From contig CAAELJ010000031.1 in NCBI GenBank assembly GCA_900756725.1, forward strand, positions 1 to 22,317: a DNA stretch of 22,317 nt. The letters run 5' to 3'. The notes beneath the pieces are model-generated. The model was not told the DNA's origin and ran no database searches. It worked only from the letters and a program-made list of their open reading frames with translations. Both the position numbers and the translations under genes were made by a program. The stretch is from an uncultured Collinsella sp. (GTDB lineage: Bacteria > Actinomycetota > Coriobacteriia > Coriobacteriales > Coriobacteriaceae). Positions 6,354-13,119 of the stretch are shown here, one piece after another (the stretch's first letter is position 1; every line of letters starts with the position of its first letter).

Positions 6354-7802
6354 ATGGCAGAATCTCGTGCGGAGCGTAGGGCTCGTCGTGCTTTGGTGGA
6401 GGCGGCTGAGGGGTCGAAGGAGGGGAAATCTTCTACGAAATCCAAGTCTTCTAAAGCTGCAAAAAGCAAATCGACCAAGGGCAAGGCTAAGGCCAAGCGT
6501 CCCGGCTCTCGTCGGAGCGAGGACAAGGCCTCTCAGACTCGCTCCAAGCGCTCGCATAAAGATCAGGTTTCGCCTGCGCGTAAGGCTGTGGACCCCAAGT
6601 CTCCCTGTTCCATCATGAAAGCTTGTGGTGGGTGTACAGCGCTCAATCGTCCTTATAAGAAGCAGCTGGCAGCCAAGCAGGCTGCTATGGAAGAGCTGTT
6701 TGCTGAGCTCTGCGAGCGCGAGGGTATTGCCGTTGATCCCATTCGCGGTATGGGTGTTACCCTGGGCGACCCGGGTAAATATCCTGCGCCGCGTAGCTTT
6801 CGTCATAAGGCTGCCACCCCCTTTGCTCCCGGTAAGGAGGGCGCTGTCCGTTGCGGTTTCTTTGAGCGCGGCACGCACAAGATCGTTGCCGTACCCGAGT
6901 GTCCTGTCGAGGCGCCGGGTGCCCGTCAGATTCTTAACGGCATCGCCCGCGAGGCCGAGCGCCTACGCATTGCCGCTTTTAACGAGGACAAGCACCTGGG
7001 CTTGCTTCGCTATGCCGTCGTCCGCTGCGGCTGGCGTACCGACCAGGTCATGGTTACGCTCGTGACCGCCCAGCGTGACTTGCCGCATGCACAGGAGTTC
7101 TTTGAGGCCGTCGCCGCACTTGATCCGCATATCGTCACCGTTGCCCAAAACATCAACGGACGCCCCGGCAACGCCATTCTAGGCGAGGAGACCCGCATCG
7201 TGCATGGCGCTGAGTGCATGCGCGACCAGCTGCTCGGCTGCGAGTTCGACATCTCCCCCACCGCGTTCTACCAGACCAATCCGCAGCAGACCGAGCTGCT
7301 CTATCAGCTCGCGATTGACGGCATGGATCTGCAGCAGGGTGACATTCTAATGGACGCTTACTGCGGCAGCGGCACCATCGGCCTTTGCGCCGCAAAGGAT
7401 GCCCAGGACAGGGGCGTCGGCATTATGCTGCTCGGCGTGGAGCGCAACCCGGCGGGCATTGCCGACGCACGTCGCAATGCCGAGCTCAACGGCCTTACCC
7501 GCAGCGCTTGGTTTATGGCCGACGACGCCACCGACTACATCCTCGATGCCGCCGACAACAACGAACGCGTCGACGTCCTTTCCATCGACCCGCCGCGCGC
7601 CGGCTCCACCCCCGAGTTCCTCGAGGCCGCCTGCGCGCTCAAGCCGCGCCGCATCACCTATATCAGCTGCAACCCCGTGACCCAAGAGCGCGACCTGCAC
7701 CAACTCCTCGACGGAGGCTATCGCCTGCTCAAGATCACACCGGTCGACATGTTCCCCCATACCGACCACACCGAAACCGTAGCGGTCCTCGAGCGCCGCT
7801 AA
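6354..7802 (+). CDS. 23S rRNA (uracil-C5)-methyltransferase, RlmD/RumA family
   Basis: The 482-residue SAM-dependent enzyme methylates C5 of a uridine in 23S rRNA; relatives act on U747 and/or U1939. The 4Fe-4S cluster ligands are visible as CX5CX2C at Cys85, Cys91 and Cys94, with Cys183 as the fourth. Further motifs are AFYQTNPQQ, SAM motif I DAYCGSGTIGL (334-344), DPPRAG (412-417) and the catalytic Cys439 in YISCNP. The first 80 or so residues are a Lys/Ser/Arg-rich low-complexity tail where most relatives carry a TRAM RNA-binding domain. The start at 6354 is chosen because GTGGAG precedes it and a -10 lies upstream; the open frame extends 303 bases further but that part reads through the promoter and inverted repeats. 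Substrate uridine is not decidable from sequence. Confidence 0.9.
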   Translation: MAESRAERRARRALVEAAEGSKEGKSSTKSKSSKAAKSKSTKGKAKAKRPGSRRSEDKASQTRSKRSHKDQVSPARKAVDPKSPCSIMKACGGCTALNRPYKKQLAAKQAAMEELFAELCEREGIAVDPIRGMGVTLGDPGKYPAPRSFRHKAATPFAPGKEGAVRCGFFERGTHKIVAVPECPVEAPGARQILNGIAREAERLRIAAFNEDKHLGLLRYAVVRCGWRTDQVMVTLVTAQRDLPHAQEFFEAVAALDPHIVTVAQNINGRPGNAILGEETRIVHGAECMRDQLLGCEFDISPTAFYQTNPQQTELLYQLAIDGMDLQQGDILMDAYCGSGTIGLCAAKDAQDRGVGIMLLGVERNPAGIADARRNAELNGLTRSAWFMADDATDYILDAADNNERVDVLSIDPPRAGSTPEFLEAACALKPRRITYISCNPVTQERDLHQLLDGGYRLLKITPVDMFPHTDHTETVAVLERR

Positions 7803-7828
7803 CCCACCCCGGTAGATTTTGGGACAAG

Positions 7829-7862
7829 AAAGGGAGCGGCCCGTCTGGATCGCCCCCTTTCG
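7829..7862. terminator. Hairpin between convergent methyltransferase and PHP genes
   Basis: AAAGGGAGCG (7829-7838) pairs with CGCCCCCTTT (7851-7860) with one mismatch across a 12-base loop. It lies 27 bases after the methyltransferase stop and 20 bases beyond the PHP stop, so it may serve both strands. The T-runs are short on either side (TTTCGTT or TTTCTTG), so efficiency is uncertain. Confidence 0.55.
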
Positions 7863-7879
7863 TTGGGTATATGAGCCCG

Positions 7880-8701
7880 TTACATTCTCTTGCGCAGGTC
7901 ACAGACGCCGGCTGCAGCCATCTCGCGCAGCAGCGTCTCGCGGTCGCGCGTCACGATCAGGTCCAGTGGGAAGTGAATCTCGTCGAGCATCTTGCGCGCC
8001 TGGTCGAGCTTGCCAATCGCCATACCAATGTGCGCGTCGGTCGAAACGCCAATCCCCACGCCCAGCTCGGCGCAGCGCTCGGCAATCTTGCGGCACACGC
8101 TCCAATGCTCGGTATCGGTACCATGCTCAAGACTATGGTTGTTGATCTCAATAATCTTGTGCTTGGCTTTGGCCGCCAATAACACCTCATCGATATCAAA
8201 CGGAACGCCCGAGCGACCCGTGTGACCCAGCATGAACACCTTGGGGTGCTCCAGGGCATTGATATACATCTCGGTCACCTGGGCAAGCGTCGCACCTTCG
8301 GCAATCTGCGGATTATGCACGCTTGCCACCAAATAATCCAAATTGCGCGTAACCAAATCGAACAGCGAATGCGGGCGGCTGTACGAATCGCCGGCGATAT
8401 TGAGCGTGACAGGAGTGTCCTCGCCAAACAGGCTTCCGTCCAGTGAAACGATATCGGCCTCGGCACCACGCAGCACCAGCACGCCGCTCCAAATGCGCGG
8501 CCAGATATTCTGGTTGATAAAGAACTGATAACTGCGCAGGTCATTAGGGCAAGCCGTAACCATAGAGCTCAGATGGTCGGCAGATCCGAGCACCTGCAGA
8601 CCACGCTCTGCCGCCCAGTACACATTCTCCTCAATGGTCGAATATGCATGCGCAGAGAACATCGTATGGGTATGAATGTCACAAGAAAGCAGGTAGGGCA
8701 T
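7880..8701 (-). CDS. PHP-domain phosphoesterase, YcdX-like
   Basis: The 273-residue protein is a polymerase-and-histidinol-phosphatase fold metal-dependent hydrolase, probably cytoplasmic. Metal-ligand motifs are in the expected order: DIHTHT (8-13), the SADH near residue 40, the Glu in RGAEAD, SVHNP, LGHTGRSG, EINNHSLEH and STDAH. The layout, including FINQNIWPRI and VLRGAEA, resembles E. coli YcdX as I remember it, which is a trinuclear-zinc phosphatase with an uncertain natural substrate. Start ATG 8701 follows AAGGAG with a five-base gap. It has its own promoter (8739-8768) and lies downstream of the aminotransferase on the same strand, 165 bases apart. No part of the sequence identifies the substrate. 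A histidinol phosphatase role seems less likely because no his genes are nearby. Confidence 0.85.
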   Translation of the reverse strand: MPYLLSCDIHTHTMFSAHAYSTIEENVYWAAERGLQVLGSADHLSSMVTACPNDLRSYQFFINQNIWPRIWSGVLVLRGAEADIVSLDGSLFGEDTPVTLNIAGDSYSRPHSLFDLVTRNLDYLVASVHNPQIAEGATLAQVTEMYINALEHPKVFMLGHTGRSGVPFDIDEVLLAAKAKHKIIEINNHSLEHGTDTEHWSVCRKIAERCAELGVGIGVSTDAHIGMAIGKLDQARKMLDEIHFPLDLIVTRDRETLLREMAAAGVCDLRKRM

Positions 8702-8738
8702 CGGGTCTCCTTATCTGGCATGGCCGTCGCTTATATTC

Positions 8739-8768
8739 ATTGTACGCATAGCCTTCGATAGTCGTAAA
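8739..8768 (-). promoter_or_regulatory. Promoter of the PHP gene
   Basis: On the minus strand TTTACG (8768-8763) and TACAAT (8744-8739) are 18 bases apart. The ATG follows 38 bases downstream of the -10. The rest of the gap from 8769 to 8866 contains only a loose AACGGGG/CCCCGTT inverted repeat without a T-run. Confidence 0.5.
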
Positions 8769-8866
8769 ACCACTCCATCCCAACGACACAACGTCCATGA
8801 CAACGGGGTCCGGCTTAACACCAAACCCCGTTTCACGTAAAACATTGTAGGCAGAGCGCTTTACTT

Positions 8867-10051
8867 TTAACGATACTCGTCCGCCAACTGTTTCCAAGCG
8901 GGTAGCGAATTGATGATCGTTTCGTAACTCACGCAATAGCCCAGGCGGAACCAGCCCGGCATACCAAAGCTGTCCGAGGGAACCGCAAGCAACTCATGCT
9001 TCTTTGCGCGCTCGCAAAACGCATTCGCATCGGGCTCGAGTGCCTTCACCCACAGGTAGAAAGCACCGTCCGGCTCAACATAGGTATAGCCGTAGTCCGC
9101 CAAGGCGTCGGTAAGCGCCGTGCGGTTGCGAGCATAGGCCTCGATATCGCTCGGCTCATCGATGCAATCGATAATCACGCGCTGGAAGAGCGCCGGTGCA
9201 CATACAAAACCCAGCGTACGGGCAGCACCCGCAACGGCCGGCATCAGACGTGCAGCCTGCGGATTGGTGTTGGGAACCAAGATCCAGCCAACGCGCTCAC
9301 CCGGCAGCGACAGCGACTTAGAATACGAGTAGCACACCACGGTGTTCTCGTAGATCGAGGGCACCCAAGGCACCTCGGCACCGTACACGATCTCGCGGTA
9401 CGGCTCATCCGAGATGAGCATAATCGGATTCTCGGGATCACGCCGAGCGTTGGCCTCGCGCAGAACATTGGCCAGTCGCGTCAGCGTGTCGCGCGTATAT
9501 ACGGCACCGGTCGGGTTGTTGGGCGAGTCGATGATGACGGCCGCCGTCTTTTCGCTGATCGCCCTGAGCACGTTGTCCACGCTCAGCTGGAACGTGTCTT
9601 CATCGGCGAGCGCCTCGACACACGTGCAGCCGGCCTTCTCAATCCACACGCGATACTCCGGGAAGTACGGGGCGATAACAACAACCTCATCGCCCGGGTT
9701 CGTAACGGCGTTGAGCGTGCAGGTGAGCGAAGCCGCGGCACCCACCGTCATAAAGACGTCCTTGCCCTCATAGCTCGTGCCAAAGCGACGGTTGAGCGAT
9801 TCGGCGACGGCCGCTCGACATTGCGGCAGACCCGGTGCGGGGGTATAGCCGTGCAGCTGGTCGCTCGGCAGCCCCAAGGCCTTCCTAATGGACTCAGCCA
9901 CAGCAGCGGGCGCCGGAACACTCGGGTTGCCCAGCGAAAAATCGAATACGTTTTCCGCGCCGATCTGTGCCTTGCGCTCAAGACCATAGCTAAAGATCTC
10001 ACGGATGATGGAGCTTTCCGCACCGCGAGCATACATAGTTTCGTTGATCAT
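8867..10051 (-). CDS. PLP-dependent aminotransferase, class I/II (fold type I)
   Basis: The 394-residue enzyme transfers amino groups between an amino acid and a 2-oxo acid using pyridoxal phosphate. Visible motifs are HGYTPAPGLPQCRAAVA, the cofactor-binding VGAAASL, DSPNNPTGAVY, ISDEPYREIVY (Asp and Tyr contacts to PLP), and SYSKSLSLPGERVGW with the Schiff-base Lys245. The C-terminal substrate Arg is in GWFRLGY. The length is normal. The ATG at 10051 follows AAAGGGGA with a four-base gap. It lies 165 bases upstream of the PHP gene but each has a promoter. A 20-bp inverted repeat shared with the amino-acid importer lies in its promoter, which suggests co-regulation with uptake. Amino-acid specificity (aspartate, alanine, aromatic or other) cannot be read from the sequence. 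Confidence 0.92.
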   Translation of the reverse strand: MINETMYARGAESSIIREIFSYGLERKAQIGAENVFDFSLGNPSVPAPAAVAESIRKALGLPSDQLHGYTPAPGLPQCRAAVAESLNRRFGTSYEGKDVFMTVGAAASLTCTLNAVTNPGDEVVVIAPYFPEYRVWIEKAGCTCVEALADEDTFQLSVDNVLRAISEKTAAVIIDSPNNPTGAVYTRDTLTRLANVLREANARRDPENPIMLISDEPYREIVYGAEVPWVPSIYENTVVCYSYSKSLSLPGERVGWILVPNTNPQAARLMPAVAGAARTLGFVCAPALFQRVIIDCIDEPSDIEAYARNRTALTDALADYGYTYVEPDGAFYLWVKALEPDANAFCERAKKHELLAVPSDSFGMPGWFRLGYCVSYETIINSLPAWKQLADEYR

Positions 10052-10075
10052 CTGTTCCCCTTTCGCATAGGCGCT

Positions 10076-10101
10076 ATTGTACGCTTTAGCTGAGCAAAGT
10101 G
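10076..10101 (-). promoter_or_regulatory. Aminotransferase promoter with operator-like inverted repeat
   Basis: TACAAT on the minus strand (10081-10076) is a good -10, 25 bases before the ATG. Directly upstream, CGCTTTAGCTGAGCAAAGTG at 10082-10101 occupies the -35 region. It is the sister of the importer repeat at 6034-6053. No good -35 is visible, so the promoter may be weak or the repeat may hide it. Confidence 0.6.
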
Positions 10102-10139
10102 CCTCAGCAATGCAGATCGAAATTTATCGAAAAGCAATG

Positions 10140-10197
10140 TTGATTGGGGACAGACTTAAATGCGTGAAAACGCTCATTTAGGTCTGTCCCCAATCAA
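10140..10197. repeat. Long palindromic intergenic element (REP/MITE-like)
   Basis: Two 23-base arms, 10140-10162 and 10175-10197, are reverse complements with a single mismatch that would be a G-U pair in RNA. The arms begin TTGATTGGGGACAGAC. The tip forms CGT-GAAA-ACG, a GNRA tetraloop with a two-base bulge. It sits between the aminotransferase promoter and the ftsH terminator. Similar GGGGACAGAC palindromes are, from memory, repeated in many genomes and associated with REP-type Y1 transposases; that link is inference. Confidence 0.65.
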
Positions 10198-10241
10198 GGC
10201 TTCACCCGTAAGCGGCGGGCAGTCTCCATATCGCTCAAAAG

Positions 10242-10276
10242 AAAAAGCCTCCGCAGGTTTCCCCGCGGAGGCTTTT
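10242..10276 (-). terminator. Intrinsic terminator of the tilS-hpt-ftsH cluster
   Basis: AAAAGCCTCCGC and GCGGAGGCTTTT form a perfect 12-bp stem around a 10-base loop. The minus strand continues as TTTTTC. It lies 11 bases after the ftsH stop. The stem is flanked by A/T on both sides and could also stop plus-strand transcripts. Confidence 0.9.
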
Positions 10277-10286
10277 GTTACAAGGG

Positions 10287-12419
10287 CTATTTGTCGACGT
10301 CGGCATCGGCGTTGACGGCACGGCCATCGCCGGCATCATCGGATGTCACTTCGGCATCCTCCTGCATGGCCGCCTGCGCAAAGGCCGCGGCATCAGCCGC
10401 CAGCTCCTCCTCGCTCATGCGAGGCGCGCGCTTCTTGGTCGGCATGCCGGCCGCCTTGGCATTGCGCTCCTCCTTGGCCGCCAGGATATCGCCCTCGCGC
10501 TCAAGGTAGGCATCCCACTCGTTGTCGAGCAGGGCATTCACGGCGTCGCCTTCGACGGTCTCGCGCTCAAGCAGCACCTTCGCCATCAGATCGAGCTGAT
10601 CGCGACGGGCATCCAAAATCTCGACCGCACGGCGATGGGCTTCGCGCATGATGCGCTGAACCTCGATATCGATGCGGCGCGCCGTCTCCTCGGAGTAATC
10701 CTGGTGATCGGCGTAATCGCGACCAAGGAACACCTGATGCTGTGCCTCGCCAAACACTTGCGTGCCCAGCTCCTCGCTCATGCCCAGACGCGTAACCATC
10801 TCGCGTGCCATCTTGGTCGCGCGTTCCAGGTCGTTGCTCGCGCCCGACGTGATGTCATCGCACATGAGCTCCTCGGCAACGCGGCCGCCCAAGAACACGG
10901 CGAGCTCGTCGAGCATCTCGTTCTTGGTCTTGAGGAAGTGATCCTCCTGTGGAAGCTGCAACGTGTAGCCCAGAGCCTGGCCGCGGCTGACAATCGAAAT
11001 CTTATGAACCGGGTCGGAGTGCTCCAAGATGTGACCCACCAGGGCGTGACCGCTCTCGTGGTAGGCAATCGTGGTGCGCTCGGCTTCGGTCATCACGCGG
11101 CCCTTGCGTTGCGGTCCGGCAATCACGCGCTCCATCGACTCCTCGACCTCGTCCATCGAGATCACGGAACGATGACGGCGGGCGGCCAGCAGCGCAGACT
11201 CGTTGAGCAGGTTTGCCAGATCAGCACCAGTAAAGCCAACGGTCATCTGGGCGAGCTTCTCAAACTTAACGTCCTCGTCCATCGGCTTGTTCTCGGCATG
11301 CACGCGCAAGATCTGCTCGCGGCCCTTTACGTCCGGACGGTCGACCGTGACCTGGCGGTCAAAACGACCGGGGCGCAGCAATGCCGGGTCCAGAATATCG
11401 GGACGGTTAGTTGCGGCGATCAGGATGACCGACTCACTTTCCTCAAAACCGTCCATCTCGACCAGCAGCTGGTTGAGCGTCTGCTCGCGCTCGTCGTGGC
11501 CGCCGCCCAGACCGGCTCCGCGCTGACGTCCCACGGCATCGATCTCGTCAATAAAGATGATCGACGGAGCCTGAGACTTGGCCTCCTTAAAGAGGTCGCG
11601 CACGCGGCTGGCGCCGACGCCCACGAACATCTCGACAAAGTCAGAACCCGAGATGCTAAAGAACGGCACGCCCGCCTCGCCGGCAACAGCCTTGGCCAGC
11701 AGCGTCTTACCGGTACCCGGAGGGCCCACCAGCAAAACGCCGCGCGGAATCTTGGCACCCAGTTTGCGATAGCGGTCCGGATCGCTCAGGAAGTCGCGAA
11801 TCTCCTCGAGTTCCTCGACGGCTTCGTCCACGCCGGCAACGTCCTCGAACTTGACCTTGGGACGCGTAGCCTCGTTGGTCTTGGCATTGGTCTTGCCAAA
11901 CTGCATGTTCCTGTTATTGGCGCCCATCATTTGGCGCATAAAGTAGAACATGATGGCGATCAGGGCAATCGTCGGCAGCACGCTCATCGCTAAGTCGCCC
12001 CAAAAATCGGGGTCGTTGGTGTTGACGATATACTTGGTGTCGGGGTGCTCCGCCATGAGTTCGGCAAGCGAATCGGAGCCGACATAGGTCGAGGAAAAGC
12101 TCTTGAGCTCGCTCGTATCGCCCTTATCCTTTTTCGTCTTCCAGTAATGCCCCGCCACGCTTCCGTCTTGAACCGTATAGGTCAAATCTTCGACGCGATC
12201 CTGCTTAATGGCACTGACCATCTCGCTCGTCGCGAGCTTAACGGTATTGCTGGAGCTGGCAAAACCGGAGCCCATATTAAAGAAGGCATAGCCCAGAAGC
12301 GCGCAAGCCAAAAGAAAATACAGCCAGCCCGTACGCGTGGGCTTCTTGCCTCCGGGCATCCCCGGAATCTTTGGGTCCCGGGGAGTCTGGGGATTGTTGT
12401 CGTTACGGTCGTCGGGCAT
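10287..12419 (-). CDS. ftsH: ATP-dependent zinc metalloprotease FtsH
   Basis: The 710-residue membrane-anchored AAA+ protease degrades misfolded and regulatory membrane or soluble proteins. Two membrane segments lie at about 30-50 and 140-160, with an extracytoplasmic domain between them. The AAA module has Walker A GPPGTGKT (232-239), pore-loop FVEMFVGVGA, Walker B IIFIDEID (287-294) and second-region-of-homology ATNRPDILDPALLRPGRFDRQ. The protease domain has the zinc motif HESGH (454-458). A Met/Gly/Pro-rich N-terminus and an acidic Ala/Asp-rich C-terminal tail of about 40 residues are lineage-specific additions. The start lies one base after the hpt stop, with GGAGG 12 bases upstream inside hpt, so the two genes are translationally linked. 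This is a complete and typical FtsH. Confidence 0.98.
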   Translation of the reverse strand: MPDDRNDNNPQTPRDPKIPGMPGGKKPTRTGWLYFLLACALLGYAFFNMGSGFASSSNTVKLATSEMVSAIKQDRVEDLTYTVQDGSVAGHYWKTKKDKGDTSELKSFSSTYVGSDSLAELMAEHPDTKYIVNTNDPDFWGDLAMSVLPTIALIAIMFYFMRQMMGANNRNMQFGKTNAKTNEATRPKVKFEDVAGVDEAVEELEEIRDFLSDPDRYRKLGAKIPRGVLLVGPPGTGKTLLAKAVAGEAGVPFFSISGSDFVEMFVGVGASRVRDLFKEAKSQAPSIIFIDEIDAVGRQRGAGLGGGHDEREQTLNQLLVEMDGFEESESVILIAATNRPDILDPALLRPGRFDRQVTVDRPDVKGREQILRVHAENKPMDEDVKFEKLAQMTVGFTGADLANLLNESALLAARRHRSVISMDEVEESMERVIAGPQRKGRVMTEAERTTIAYHESGHALVGHILEHSDPVHKISIVSRGQALGYTLQLPQEDHFLKTKNEMLDELAVFLGGRVAEELMCDDITSGASNDLERATKMAREMVTRLGMSEELGTQVFGEAQHQVFLGRDYADHQDYSEETARRIDIEVQRIMREAHRRAVEILDARRDQLDLMAKVLLERETVEGDAVNALLDNEWDAYLEREGDILAAKEERNAKAAGMPTKKRAPRMSEEELAADAAAFAQAAMQEDAEVTSDDAGDGRAVNADADVDK

Positions 12420-12420
12420 C

Positions 12421-12969
12421 TTACGAATAAACCTCCGGTTTCAAAATGCCCAGATACGGAAGGTTGCGATAGCGCTCGGCATAGTCGAGGCCGTAGCCCA
12501 CCACAAAGGCATCGGGGCAATGGGTTCCAACATACTTGGGCGTGATGGCCGAGGTACGGTTCTCAACGTCCTTCCACAGGAAAGCAGCGACCTCCAGAGA
12601 AGCGGGCTTGCGGCTCTCGAGGTTCTTCATCAGGTACTTGAGGGTCAGGCCCGAGTCCAGAATGTCCTCGACGATCAGCACGTCGCGACCACGGATGTCG
12701 ATATCCAGGTCCTTAATGATACGCACGATGCCCGAAGACTTCACACCGTCGCCATAGCTCGAAACAGCCATGAAATCGATGTTGGTCGGTAGCTCGATCT
12801 TGCGCATCAGGTCGCCCATAAAGACAACGGCGCCGCGCAGGACCGCGATCAGCACCAGATCCTTACCCGCGTAGTCGCGCGTAATCTCCTCGCCCAGGCG
12901 AGAAACGATACCGTCGATATCCTCCTGCGTAAACAGAACCTTCTCGATATCCGGATGTTGAGAAGCCAT
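12421..12969 (-). CDS. hpt: Hypoxanthine phosphoribosyltransferase
   Basis: The 182-residue cytoplasmic enzyme makes IMP and usually GMP from hypoxanthine or guanine plus PRPP in purine salvage. The PRPP-binding motif is VLIVEDILDSGLTL (97-110) with the acidic pair ED. The flexible-loop SSYGDG (70-75) and the C-terminal FVVGYGLDYAERYRNLPYLGIL are typical. ATG 12969 follows AAAGGG six bases upstream. It lies 148 bases downstream of tilS and abuts ftsH, the common Gram-positive order tilS-hpt-ftsH. An internal promoter at 13027-13035 may let hpt-ftsH be expressed apart from tilS. Confidence 0.97.
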   Translation of the reverse strand: MASQHPDIEKVLFTQEDIDGIVSRLGEEITRDYAGKDLVLIAVLRGAVVFMGDLMRKIELPTNIDFMAVSSYGDGVKSSGIVRIIKDLDIDIRGRDVLIVEDILDSGLTLKYLMKNLESRKPASLEVAAFLWKDVENRTSAITPKYVGTHCPDAFVVGYGLDYAERYRNLPYLGILKPEVYS

Positions 12970-13026
12970 GACAACCCTTTCTTGTGCTTAATCGCCCACA
13001 CACCGCCGTATGGACGCGAACTACAC

Positions 13027-13035
13027 ATTCTAGCA
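13027..13035 (-). promoter_or_regulatory. Extended -10 promoter for hpt-ftsH
   Basis: The minus strand reads TGCTAGAAT, an extended -10 (TGn plus TAGAAT). No clear -35 is present. The hpt start is 58 bases downstream. The element resembles the TGCTAGACT before the nuclease gene at 171-179. Confidence 0.45.
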
Positions 13036-13055
13036 GCGCACGGGGTATATTTTCC

Positions 13056-13119
13056 AGCCCTCGCACCATCAGCGCGGGAATACCGTCAACGCCGCACAGA
13101 AAAGCTGGTGCGAGGGGCT
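13056..13119 (-). repeat. Inverted repeat across the tilS-hpt junction
   Basis: On the minus strand AGCCCCTCGCACCA (13119-13106), which includes part of the tilS stop codon, pairs with TGGTGCGAGGGCT (13068-13056) with one bulged C. The loop is 37 bases. GGAAAATATA follows instead of a T-run, so this is not a classical terminator. It could slow transcription, protect the downstream mRNA or be a processing site. Confidence 0.5.

Noticed and set aside
7829..7862. Considered as a riboswitch or repeat
   Set aside because: It is a simple stem between convergent genes and is better explained as a terminator.
8679..8936. Minus-strand frame of 85 codons between the aminotransferase and PHP genes
   Set aside because: It overlaps both neighbours, has no RBS, and covers the PHP promoter. 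The middle looks mildly protein-like, but I judge it chance.
10275..11993. Long plus-strand open frame of 572 codons opposite ftsH
   Set aside because: Same artefact. The minus strand encodes FtsH with all catalytic motifs, and the plus frame has no RBS or recognisable domain.
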